Source: Microcaldota archaeon (GTDB lineage: Archaea > Micrarchaeota > Micrarchaeia > Micrarchaeales > CABMGC01). Taken from it: a DNA stretch of 5,537 nucleotides. Every line of letters begins with the position of its first letter. Positions within the stretch are counted from its first letter, which is position 1. The position numbers were made by a program, and so were the translations under genes. The stretch spans positions 1-5,537 of the forward strand of contig JAJZKF010000039.1 of NCBI GenBank assembly GCA_021804305.1, read 5' to 3'. The notes below the pieces were generated by a model. The model was given only the letters and a program-made list of their open reading frames with translations. It was not told the origin of the DNA and searched no databases. Positions 1 to 4,581 of this stretch are shown here, in pieces.

Positions 1-2
1 AA

Positions 3-128
3 GGTGTAGTCGAATCTGCAGCCAGAGCTGCTGCTAATCTAAACAAATCAGAGATTGATCAAGTACTTATAGAAAAAGAGATTATCAAAAGTAAGCCCAA
101 GTCTAATAAGAAATCCTCAAAAGACTAG
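3..128 (+). CDS. C-terminal end of an unidentified protein (5' end outside window)
   Basis: The reading frame is open from the first complete codon of the window to a TAG at 126-128, giving 41 residues. It begins GVVESAARAAANLNKSEIDQ and ends in a lysine/serine-rich tail (KSKPKSNKKSSKD). The alternation of an alanine-rich helix, an acidic/hydrophobic helix and a basic disordered tail reads like true coding sequence. A basic tail of this kind is common in archaeal nucleic-acid-binding or ribosome-associated proteins, but nothing visible identifies the family. The gene is convergent with the membrane-protein gene that follows, with about 62 nt between the stops and no obvious hairpin terminator there. 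The start and most of the protein lie upstream of the window. Confidence 0.6.
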   Translation, partial: GVVESAARAAANLNKSEIDQVLIEKEIIKSKPKSNKKSSKD

Positions 129-190
129 GACAATATGATCTATATTCGCTAGTAAACTACAATTTCAGGTTAAACTATAAAGCCACCAGC

Positions 191-841
191 TCATGCTCCC
201 ATTTTTAAAATGCTGCTGAACAGCGAAAGCGTTGCCAGGATGGATGATACTATGAACATGATTATCATTAATGCTATACCGCACACCAGCCACACGGCGA
301 GCGCCGAGCCGCTCGTGGTCTTGTGCTGCTTCTCCAGGGCCACGATAAGGACGTAGAGCCCATAGACGCTTGCAAACAGCGCTATTATGAAACCCAGGAC
401 AGGAACGAAGGAGAGCCATGCAACAAGCACGTTGGGGAGCATCGCGAATACCACTGCCGATAACGAGGCGCTGTAGCCTCCCTTGAACTTGCCGAATATT
501 CCGCCCACGAACTGGTAGAGCGCGGCCTGCACCAGCAAGGCTATCGGGAGCAGGATCCAGAAGAACCCTATGCTAATTGTTATCATCAGAGTCAGGGCGT
601 GCGAGGCGAGCGGCTGCGCCAACTGCACAAATGATGCCCACATACCCGTCTGGGAGGCCAGCATCGAAGAGAAACCCTGTAGGGCGAAGTAGCCAACAAT
701 AATGAAGAGAATCAGCGGTATCACGGAGAACTTGTAATAGAGAGACAGCGCCTCTCCCACGCTGAGCTTGACGGACGCGTTCTCGTTCGGGCGGAACGCG
801 ATGCCAAGCCCTGTCCTGAAATCGTCTATTATGAGGGTCAT
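191..841 (-). CDS. Yip1-family multi-pass membrane protein
   Basis: A 216-aa integral membrane protein. A short N-terminal amphipathic stretch (about residues 1-35, with DDFRTGLGIAFRPNE) precedes about five membrane segments near 38-56, 83-106, 124-142, 147-169 and 180-204. The core around 105-175 has the Yip1-domain pattern: alanine/glycine-rich helix, GG-F-K-GG linker, helix with a conserved MLPN proline, then a helix ending in a charged ALEKQHKT turn. Eukaryotic Yip1 proteins act in vesicle traffic; archaeal and bacterial relatives have no settled role. An upstream in-frame ATG at 862 would add seven residues. I chose 841 because GGGAGG stands 3 nt upstream of it, and because the TATA box at 874-883 predicts transcription starting near 852, downstream of the earlier ATG. 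It is transcribed alone. Family assignment is from pattern recognition; function is not inferred. Confidence 0.8.
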   Translation of the reverse strand: MTLIIDDFRTGLGIAFRPNENASVKLSVGEALSLYYKFSVIPLILFIIVGYFALQGFSSMLASQTGMWASFVQLAQPLASHALTLMITISIGFFWILLPIALLVQAALYQFVGGIFGKFKGGYSASLSAVVFAMLPNVLVAWLSFVPVLGFIIALFASVYGLYVLIVALEKQHKTTSGSALAVWLVCGIALMIIMFIVSSILATLSLFSSILKMGA

Positions 842-873
842 GCGCCTCCCTTCTGTTTGCATTCGATGCTCGG

Positions 874-883
874 CTTTATAAAG
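874..883 (-). promoter_or_regulatory. TATA box for the Yip1-like gene
   Basis: CTTTATAAAG is a perfect 10-bp palindrome centred 37 nt upstream of the start at 841. A start of transcription about 26 nt downstream would leave a leader of roughly 11 nt containing the GGGAGG ribosome-binding site. Because it is symmetrical it could also serve plus-strand transcription. Confidence 0.6.
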
Positions 884-936
884 TGTTCGCAGAGCTTTCC
901 CTTCTTGTGGTATGAAACGAGGCAGAGGGAGTATTG

Positions 937-1059
937 CTATTTTAAGAAATCGGCATGTCGTGATAGAATGGTATCGAATGCTTCATTGATTTTCATTCTT
1001 ACTTCCTTTGCAATCCTGTGTAACTCAAGACATCTATATAAGTTGTCATTCTCTTCCAG
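937..1059 (-). pseudogene. Possible C-terminal remnant of a decayed gene
   Basis: Read on the minus strand, 40 codons before a TAG at 937-939 look like genuine protein: an acidic-basic amphipathic helical stretch, LEENDNLYRCLELHRIAKEV followed by RMKINEAFDTILSRHADFLK. The frame stays open upstream to at least 1158, but there it becomes hydrophobic and aromatic without coding character. I found no ATG upstream; the only in-frame ATG would give 19 residues. This is what a gene tail left behind by truncation or frameshift would look like. It overlaps the presumed promoter of the plus-strand gene at 1121. It could instead be a chance frame in A/T-rich DNA. No family is recognised. Confidence 0.3.
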
Positions 1060-1081
1060 AGGTTTCGTAAAACTGCAAAAG

Positions 1082-1090
1082 CAATATAAG
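1082..1090 (+). promoter_or_regulatory. TATA-like box for the 95-aa gene
   Basis: CAATATAAG is centred about 35 nt upstream of the ATG at 1121, nearly the spacing seen for the Yip1-like gene. A second and stronger-looking box, CTATATAAG at 1034-1042, would give a leader of about 55 nt. Either or both could act; the sequence does not decide. Confidence 0.45.
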
Positions 1091-1120
1091 CTAATTGCAA
1101 GAGACTTATCTGGTGATAAG

Positions 1121-1408
1121 ATGAAGGGTAAAATGAAACGGGTAGGTGGCTTTGGGAGAGAAGGAGGAGGCCTTGGAGGAGATACAGCAATACCTATCGC
1201 AATGACAGGCTTACTTTACCGTGGCACCATCTTTGATAATGATGTCCTTAGATTCCAGCATCATGGACAGGTTTTGGTAATAAAAATTAAGGAGATTAAG
1301 GCACTTATGGATAAACGAGGAGACCTGATGGGAAAGAAGGTTGCGGATTTCAACAAGATTGCCAGCTATAAGAAATATCCTTTGAAAGGAAGCTTGGCCA
1401 AGCTTTGA
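1121..1408 (+). CDS. Hypothetical 95-aa basic protein
   Basis: I do not recognise this protein. Its first 21 residues are basic and glycine-rich (MKGKMKRVGGFGREGGGLGG). They are followed by a short hydrophobic part, a beta-like segment with DVLRFQHHGQVLVIKIKE around 41-58, and a lysine-rich C-terminus (KRGDLMGKKVADFNKIASYK near 65-84, ending GSLAKL). The frame is open further upstream, to at least 857, but the residues there are cysteine- and aromatic-rich without coding character. I therefore start at 1121, where GGTGA stands 4 nt before the ATG and a TATA-like box lies about 35 nt upstream. The region is A/T-richer than the flanking genes, and the compact C-terminal part without a clear N-terminal domain could mean a fragment of a larger ancestor. 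It stands alone, between the Yip1-like gene and the methyltransferase. Confidence 0.45.
   Translation: MKGKMKRVGGFGREGGGLGGDTAIPIAMTGLLYRGTIFDNDVLRFQHHGQVLVIKIKEIKALMDKRGDLMGKKVADFNKIASYKKYPLKGSLAKL
1390..1405. repeat. Perfect 16-bp palindrome at the end of the 95-aa gene
   Basis: AAGCTTGGCCAAGCTT reads the same on both strands and ends one base before the TGA at 1406-1408. It is bordered by two copies of TTTGAAAG (1381-1388 and 1404-1411), the second overlapping the palindrome by two bases. A small transcript-end hairpin or a dimer-binding site are both possible. No run of T follows, so it does not look like a conventional terminator. Confidence 0.55.
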
Positions 1409-1434
1409 AAGTGATTAACATGTAAAGAAGCAAT

Positions 1435-1498
1435 GCGGCCGGCCAGGACACAAGGTGGAAGTCACACGGGAAGTGCGGTGTCCTGCCCCACCGGTCGC
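1435..1498. ncRNA. Candidate structured RNA or foldback element
   Basis: Two nested stems are visible: GCGGCCGG (1435-1442) with CCGGTCGC (1491-1498), one G-U pair if the plus strand is the RNA, and CAGGACAC (1444-1451) with GTGTCCTG (1478-1485), 8 perfect pairs. The junction is asymmetric (one base against CCCCA), and the 26-nt apical part could form a small CAC/GTG hairpin. GGTGG at 1454-1458 can also pair with CCACC at 1488-1492, giving a pseudoknot or an alternative fold. Strand is unresolved. The G-U pair and a following ACA at 1502-1504 favour plus. A TATA-like box at 1523-1531 places a minus-strand start at about 1500, right at the stem. It is far more G/C-rich than the DNA on either side. 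No known RNA family is recognised. Confidence 0.35.
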
Positions 1499-1522
1499 TA
1501 TACATATTCGCGGCGGTTCTCA

Positions 1523-1531
1523 TATTTAAAG
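1523..1531 (-). promoter_or_regulatory. TATA-like box just past the methyltransferase stop
   Basis: On the minus strand CTTTAAATA follows the perfect 10-bp palindrome GATAGCTATC (1531-1540), which covers the stop codon of the methyltransferase, and the two share one base. A start about 26 nt downstream would fall near 1501-1500, at the edge of the G/C-rich foldback. It could drive a minus-strand RNA, or simply be A/T-rich intergenic sequence. Confidence 0.3.
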
Positions 1532-1535
1532 ATAG

Positions 1536-2279
1536 CTATCTCTCCTTTTCGATTATGGCGAAGAACCTGCCATCTTTCTTGAAATCCGTCGAGTCGATAA
1601 AGCGGCGTACCTTCCATCCCGACTCACCCAGTATCCCTTCCAGTTCTCCTTTCGACACGAACAGAAAATCGGACCATCTTGATGCGTACTGGAGGAACCT
1701 TATACGGCCCCGCTGCTGGCCGGCCATCCTGCCGCGCGCAAGGTTTCTCTTGTGGTACGCAAAATGCACCGGGTTGCTTGTCAGGTATGGATCTCTCGTT
1801 TCAGCGATTACCACACCGTTTGGGGACGTTATCCTGTAGAATGCCTTCAATATCTGTTTTGCTTTTTGCCTGCTCTGCATGAGATTGAAATTTACCCCGT
1901 AGAGGAGTATAGTGTCAAAACTGCCCTGCTTAAACTCCCCAGCGTCCTCTATGTGCATGACCTTTGCGTCTTTCATCCCTCTCAGCCTGCACACTTTTAT
2001 CGCAAGGGGCGATTCATCTATGCCGGTCACCCGGCGTCCTTTCGCCTGAAGGTAGAGGGCAACACGTCCCGCCCCGCAGCCAACATCCAGACACCTGCCC
2101 TTTGCGTATCTTATGGCTGCCTTTTCATGCGACCTCCAGTCCGCGTATCTGGAAAAATACTCGGCAGCACCAATATTCGCATTTAGGAACCCGTCGTCCC
2201 TCTCGAACGCCTCAAAGGCGTATCTGCTCTTGTAGTAGCTCATGAGCTCCTGGCCGTATGCATCTTCCTCGGGCTCCAT
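1536..2279 (-). CDS. Class I SAM-dependent methyltransferase
   Basis: A 247-aa cytosolic enzyme of the Rossmann-fold methyltransferase class, predicted to move a methyl group from S-adenosylmethionine to an unknown acceptor. Motif I, the SAM glycine loop, is CLDVGCGAGRVALYLQ at 63-78. The acidic end of strand beta-2 is VTGIDES at 84-90. DAGEF at 112-116 fits the adenine-contacting motif III. FDTILLYGVNFNLM at 121-134 is the motif IV/post-I region, and VVIAETRDP near 156-164 is the fifth strand. The N-terminal 45 residues are aromatic and helical (YYKSRY, YFSRYADW), as in small-molecule methyltransferases of the Methyltransf_11/25 type. Nothing points to a specific substrate. The ATG at 2279 is supported by AAAGGA at 2287-2292 with 7 nt spacing and a TATA box at 2326-2334. 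It is transcribed alone; the next minus-strand gene upstream is 242 nt away. Confidence 0.85.
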   Translation of the reverse strand: MEPEEDAYGQELMSYYKSRYAFEAFERDDGFLNANIGAAEYFSRYADWRSHEKAAIRYAKGRCLDVGCGAGRVALYLQAKGRRVTGIDESPLAIKVCRLRGMKDAKVMHIEDAGEFKQGSFDTILLYGVNFNLMQSRQKAKQILKAFYRITSPNGVVIAETRDPYLTSNPVHFAYHKRNLARGRMAGQQRGRIRFLQYASRWSDFLFVSKGELEGILGESGWKVRRFIDSTDFKKDGRFFAIIEKER

Positions 2280-2325
2280 ACAGATATCCTTTGCATATTA
2301 GACAGGAAGGAATGTGAAAGAAAAG

Positions 2326-2334
2326 CTTTAAATA
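2326..2334 (-). promoter_or_regulatory. TATA box for the methyltransferase gene
   Basis: On the minus strand TATTTAAAG is centred about 51 nt upstream of the ATG at 2279, predicting a leader of about 25 nt that includes AAAGGA. The core TTTAAA is symmetrical, so the same box could also fire on the plus strand with a start near 2354-2356, where an ATG lies. Confidence 0.5.
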
Positions 2335-2395
2335 CTACCAAAAAGAAGCCTGAATGGGAATATACGTGGCGAAAGCCATTGGGTCGCTTGAAAAG

Positions 2396-2457
2396 GTGAA
2401 ACAATGACATCATGCTATTAAGCGGAATGAGACCATGACGGCATGTTATTAGGTGCG
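2396..2457. repeat. Degenerate tandem repeat, two 31-bp units
   Basis: Units at 2396-2426 and 2427-2457 match at 21 of 31 positions. The best shared part is ATGAC..CATG.TATTA.G, starting at 2404 and 2435. Read from those ATGs, both units encode the same tiny pattern: Met-Thr-Ser-Cys-Tyr-stop and Met-Thr-Ala-Cys-Tyr-stop, with three of the four codon differences silent (ACA/ACG, TGC/TGT, TAA/TAG). Each unit also holds a short dyad (ATGA..TCAT, CATG....CATG), as a dimeric regulator would use. The surrounding gap (2280-2521) has no convincing ordinary gene. It also contains a GNRA-type mini-hairpin, TGGC-GAAA-GCCA at 2367-2378, and a 6-bp inverted repeat GCTGGG/CCCAGC (2457-2462, 2492-2497). Confidence 0.4.
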
Positions 2458-2521
2458 CTGGGCAGATTGGCACTGTGTACTGACGAAATGACCCAGCTGG
2501 CATTTGCACATCACACCTCTT

Positions 2522-3928
2522 TTATCCATAATGTATCTTTTCCTTTGGCTGCATTTTTCCCATAGAGACCAACCTCTGGTACTGCGAGGAATGGGTGTTG
2601 TCGAATCTCCTGTAACAGAGATGGCCAACCAGGACTTCTGAGACCACCAGCCCTTTGAAGTCCCATCCGCGTGTGTTCTCCCTGAGGTATGCCAATTCGT
2701 GCTCCAGGCCACCCTCCTCAGTAACCGGCACGAAGAACATTGCGCTTGAGGACAGCCCGAGGTTTTCTGTGAGCACGCATTTGTTCAGGACAGGCCCGTA
2801 TTCTATCTCCCATGATAGGAGTTTGTCGAGAGTGGCTTCCTCTTCGATTGCATTCACGGTTTCGCCAAGTATCATGCCTAGATACCCCATTGGGGCCTTC
2901 TGCATGGTGATTGTGGGTCTGACCAGCAGGCCGTTTTGCAGCATTCCTTTGTAGGTGTATCGCGCGGTTCCCGCGCTAAACTTGCACGATTCATCCACAT
3001 CTGCGAATTTCTTGACGCTGTTATCGTTCAGCTCCTTGATTAGCAGGAATTCCTTCTGCCTGAGCACCCCCCTCGTGGACGCCGTGTCGCCCCTCCTCCT
3101 GTGCCCATGAACGACCATCTCCTTTAACACCTTGTCCAGATAGACACTGCGCATCGGGACGAAGGAGTACGTCTGCCCTGCAAACAGCACATCCCACCTG
3201 CCTGGGTATTCTGCAAAGAGGGGGTTGGTCTCGAGCTTCCAACCTGCAGCCGTCGATATCAATGGATCATCGGTATCAAGCCAGTATATCACGAGATCGT
3301 ACGCCCCCTTTGTCATGGCCGCAAACTGTATCCTTGGTTCGTCGGAAAGCAGCTTCTTCAGCAGTGCGGTAGGTGGCTGGCGGTCCGCAAATTTCACCAG
3401 CATGATGTACGGAAAGATCCCGAGCTTGCTCGCATTGATTTCGAGGATATATTTTATATCGTATCGTTTTTCCAGCTTTGAGATCCTGGTGGCGGTCTCG
3501 GACCGCGTAAGCCCCGTATTCTTCATTATAAATGCCATTGGCGCCCTGGCATTCATGCTCAAGATGGTAAGTACTTGCTTGTCTGCGTCAGACAGCTCCT
3601 CCCGCCGCGCGCGGCCGGTCTCGGCGGTTTCCTCGGGATTCTCCGGAAAGAGCACCTGCCCGCCATGGGCTTGGACTATCTTCAGTGCCTGCTTCAGGGC
3701 ACCGCTCGTCCATGGTTCCGCCTTCCTGATGAACATCCCCCTGCCGGTTATCAGGCCGAGATATTGCTGGCGGCTTACCACTTTCTTGTTTTCTTTGTCC
3801 CACCTGCTTTGCGTGCTGTATACGTAATACCTTCCATCCACTACCCTCAACACTATCGCTGAATTGGAGTTCTCTTTCAACCTCGCGAAGGTTCTGGCTA
3901 CCGCCTCCGGCACGCTTTGCATAAGCAT
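2522..3928 (-). CDS. Large Lrp/AsnC-like winged-helix protein with two regulator-like halves
   Basis: A 468-aa soluble protein. Residues 22-68 form a beta-rich segment (RYYVYSTQSRWDKENKKVV, then QQYLGLITGRG) resembling the N-terminal region of some archaeal transposases and related proteins. Residues 112-165 are a winged helix of Lrp/AsnC type (LSDADKQVLTILSMNARAPM, recognition helix near TRSETATRISKLEK). Residues 168-220 follow as an alpha/beta segment like the Lrp effector (RAM) domain, with IQFAAMTKGAYDLVIYWLDT. A second, more diverged copy seems to run from about 287 to 435 (helix-turn-helix near 293-335, alpha/beta part near 346-435). Lrp-family proteins are usually about 150 aa and dimerise; a fused tandem would supply two subunits in one chain. 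No transposase DDE residues are evident. It probably binds DNA and regulates transcription, possibly its own promoter. The transcript looks leaderless from ATG 3928 or the ATG at 3922. Confidence 0.7.
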   Translation of the reverse strand: MLMQSVPEAVARTFARLKENSNSAIVLRVVDGRYYVYSTQSRWDKENKKVVSRQQYLGLITGRGMFIRKAEPWTSGALKQALKIVQAHGGQVLFPENPEETAETGRARREELSDADKQVLTILSMNARAPMAFIMKNTGLTRSETATRISKLEKRYDIKYILEINASKLGIFPYIMLVKFADRQPPTALLKKLLSDEPRIQFAAMTKGAYDLVIYWLDTDDPLISTAAGWKLETNPLFAEYPGRWDVLFAGQTYSFVPMRSVYLDKVLKEMVVHGHRRRGDTASTRGVLRQKEFLLIKELNDNSVKKFADVDESCKFSAGTARYTYKGMLQNGLLVRPTITMQKAPMGYLGMILGETVNAIEEEATLDKLLSWEIEYGPVLNKCVLTENLGLSSSAMFFVPVTEEGGLEHELAYLRENTRGWDFKGLVVSEVLVGHLCYRRFDNTHSSQYQRLVSMGKMQPKEKIHYG

Positions 3929-3937
3929 ATATGTATA

Positions 3938-3956
3938 TATTATTATATTTAAATGT
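3938..3956 (-). promoter_or_regulatory. A/T-rich core promoter of the Lrp-like gene
   Basis: On the minus strand the tract CATTTAAATATAATAATAT holds TATA-like boxes centred near 3947-3952. A start about 25 nt downstream falls at or within a few bases of the ATG at 3928, and no Shine-Dalgarno match precedes it, so a leaderless mRNA is likely. Confidence 0.55.
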
Positions 3957-3960
3957 TCCT

Positions 3961-3980
3961 ATAAAATTTGCATAAAATTT
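3961..3980. repeat. Direct repeat ATAAAATTT, 11-bp period
   Basis: ATAAAATTT occurs at 3961-3969 and again at 3972-3980, one helical turn apart, so both copies present the same face of DNA. The pair lies directly upstream of the Lrp-like gene's TATA tract, where an operator or an activator site would sit. The A/T bias of the region makes short repeats easier by chance. Confidence 0.4.
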
Positions 3981-4027
3981 ACGATGGGATGTAACTATAT
4001 TATCGACAAAAATAAAGTATCTAATAT

Positions 4028-4059
4028 GATTTTCTGTAGTCAGCAATCGATTTTCTGTA
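4028..4059. repeat. Direct repeat GATTTTCTGTA, 21-bp period (operator-like)
   Basis: Two identical 11-bp copies, at 4028-4038 and 4049-4059, start 21 bp apart, that is two helical turns. The second ends 14 bp before the plus-strand TATA box at 4074. This placement is typical of an archaeal activator site that loads TFB/TBP from upstream. The neighbouring Lrp-like protein is the obvious candidate to bind it, by inference only. Confidence 0.5.
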
Positions 4060-4073
4060 AATAGTGCGCATAT

Positions 4074-4083
4074 CTATATATAC
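4074..4083 (+). promoter_or_regulatory. Strong TATA box ahead of the hairpin RNA candidate
   Basis: CTATATATAC is centred at about 4078. A start 26 nt downstream falls at about 4104, one base before the first stem of the structured region. No credible protein-coding start uses it, since the nearest supported gene begins at 4396. Confidence 0.6.
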
Positions 4084-4103
4084 TTCAAATCCTACAATAC
4101 ATA

Positions 4104-4300
4104 CATGGATGGAGCAAGGTGTGGCAGAAGCATGTATGTTCCTAAAGCGCGATGGCACCCCATCGTCACCCAACGCTTCTGCCAACTCTCATCCATTTTC
4201 GGTCAAGGTGGTAGGTTGGAGACGGAAACCAATATTTCTGCGCGTGGGCATAGCTCACCGTCCATCACCCAGGTTTCCACTCCTCCTTCACCCTTGCGAT
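4104..4300 (+). ncRNA. Candidate structured non-coding RNA with two large hairpins
   Basis: Hairpin 1 (4105-4196): ATGGATGGAG (4105-4114) pairs with CTCTCATCCAT (4186-4196) leaving one bulged T; GGCAGAAGC (4123-4131) pairs perfectly with GCTTCTGCC (4175-4183); GCGATGG (4149-4155) pairs with CCATCGT (4160-4166) around a CACC loop. Hairpin 2 (4204-4296): CAAGGTG pairs with CACCCTTG (one bulge), AGG (4213-4215) with CCT (4285-4287), GGAG (4218-4221) with CTCC (4280-4283), GGAAACC (4224-4230) with GGTTTCC (4272-4278), and GTGGGC (4244-4249) with GCTCAC (4253-4258) around ATA. The fold begins at the transcription start predicted by the TATA box at 4074-4083. Frames through it give Ser/Pro/Arg-rich nonsense. 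It does not match the key motifs of SRP RNA, RNase P RNA, tRNA or 5S rRNA that I know. The 3' end is unknown; the RNA could run on as a leader of the operon at 4396. Confidence 0.55.
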
Positions 4301-4338
4301 CAATCAGCATGGGAGTTGTTGCGCTTTCTGCGATAGCC

Positions 4339-4361
4339 TTAAATATTTATTCAACTATAAG
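4339..4361 (+). promoter_or_regulatory. Promoter region of the small-protein operon
   Basis: Two TATA-like boxes are present: TTAAATATTT (4339-4348) and CTATAAG (4355-4361). The second is centred 38 nt before the ATG at 4396, the spacing seen at the Yip1-like and 95-aa genes; the first would give a leader of about 26 nt. Either would uncouple the operon from the upstream RNA candidate. Confidence 0.45.
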
Positions 4362-4395
4362 AATATGTACTAAAGTAAATGATATTGGTGGGAAA

Positions 4396-4569
4396 ATGAA
4401 CAGGATTTCAGAGCTGCTGGGACTCGCGGAGAAGGAGGTTGTTGTCTGGACCTACGATGGAATCATACAAGGAAGGGCTTATCGCAAAGAAAGCGAGGTG
4501 GCTGAATACATAGATACCATCTTCAAAAATTCGTCCGGAAGGTTACAGGTAGTTATACAGAAGGCTTAG
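4396..4569 (+). CDS. Hypothetical 57-aa acidic/amphipathic protein
   Basis: First gene of a four-gene operon; not recognised. It has an N-terminal helix (MNRISELLGLAEKE), a strand-rich middle with a tryptophan and tyrosines (VVVWTYDGIIQGRAYRK at 15-31), a helix EVAEYIDTIFKN (34-45) and a final strand (GRLQVVIQKA). That pattern suggests a small alpha/beta domain with a sheet packed on two helices. There are no cysteines, no membrane segment and no signal peptide. The frame is open much further upstream, but that part overlaps the hairpin region and is not protein-like. GGTG at 4387-4390, 5 nt before this ATG, supports the chosen start. The next gene begins 12 nt after its stop. Function is unknown. 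Confidence 0.65.
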   Translation: MNRISELLGLAEKEVVVWTYDGIIQGRAYRKESEVAEYIDTIFKNSSGRLQVVIQKA

Positions 4570-4581
4570 ATTGGTGCTTAC

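Noticed and set aside
129..190. Terminator between the convergent genes
   Set aside because: No stable hairpin and no T run longer than three bases is present on either strand.
842..862. Upstream ATG at 862 as the start of the Yip1-like gene
   Set aside because: It lies only about 16 nt from the TATA box centre, upstream of the predicted transcription start, whereas the ATG at 841 has GGGAGG just before it.
857..1120. An 88-residue N-terminal extension of the 95-aa protein
   Set aside because: The extension is cysteine- and aromatic-rich without coding character, runs through two TATA-like boxes, and overlaps a better minus-strand frame. The start at 1121 has a GGTGA site.
2396..2457. CRISPR array
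   Set aside because: There are only two degenerate units, directly adjacent with no unique spacers, and no cas gene is in the window.
2240..2509. An 89-codon minus-strand frame across the gap and the methyltransferase start
   Set aside because: It overlaps the methyltransferase N-terminus, its residue content is not protein-like, and no ribosome-binding site supports it.
2280..2521. Box C/D guide RNA
   Set aside because: Only partial C-box matches (ATGACA, ATGAGA, minus-strand GTGATGT) are present, with no properly spaced CTGA pairs on either strand.
2522..3928. Transposase identity for the 468-aa protein
   Set aside because: Only the N-terminal segment recalls transposases. No DDE catalytic triad, terminal inverted repeats or target-site duplication was seen, and the rest fits Lrp-type domains.
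3588..4046. A 152-codon minus-strand frame overlapping the Lrp-like gene's 5' end
   Set aside because: It runs out of frame over clear winged-helix code and through the A/T-rich promoter tract.
4104..4340. SRP RNA, RNase P RNA or 5S rRNA
   Set aside because: The GGAAGG-AGCA helix-8 motif of SRP RNA, the conserved P4 strands of RNase P RNA and the 5S consensus are not visible.
4105..4395. A long N-terminal extension of the 57-aa protein (ATG at 4105, 154 aa in all)
   Set aside because: The added residues are Ser/Pro/Arg-rich without domain character and coincide with two well-formed hairpins. The ATG at 4396 has a GGTG site and an upstream TATA-like box.
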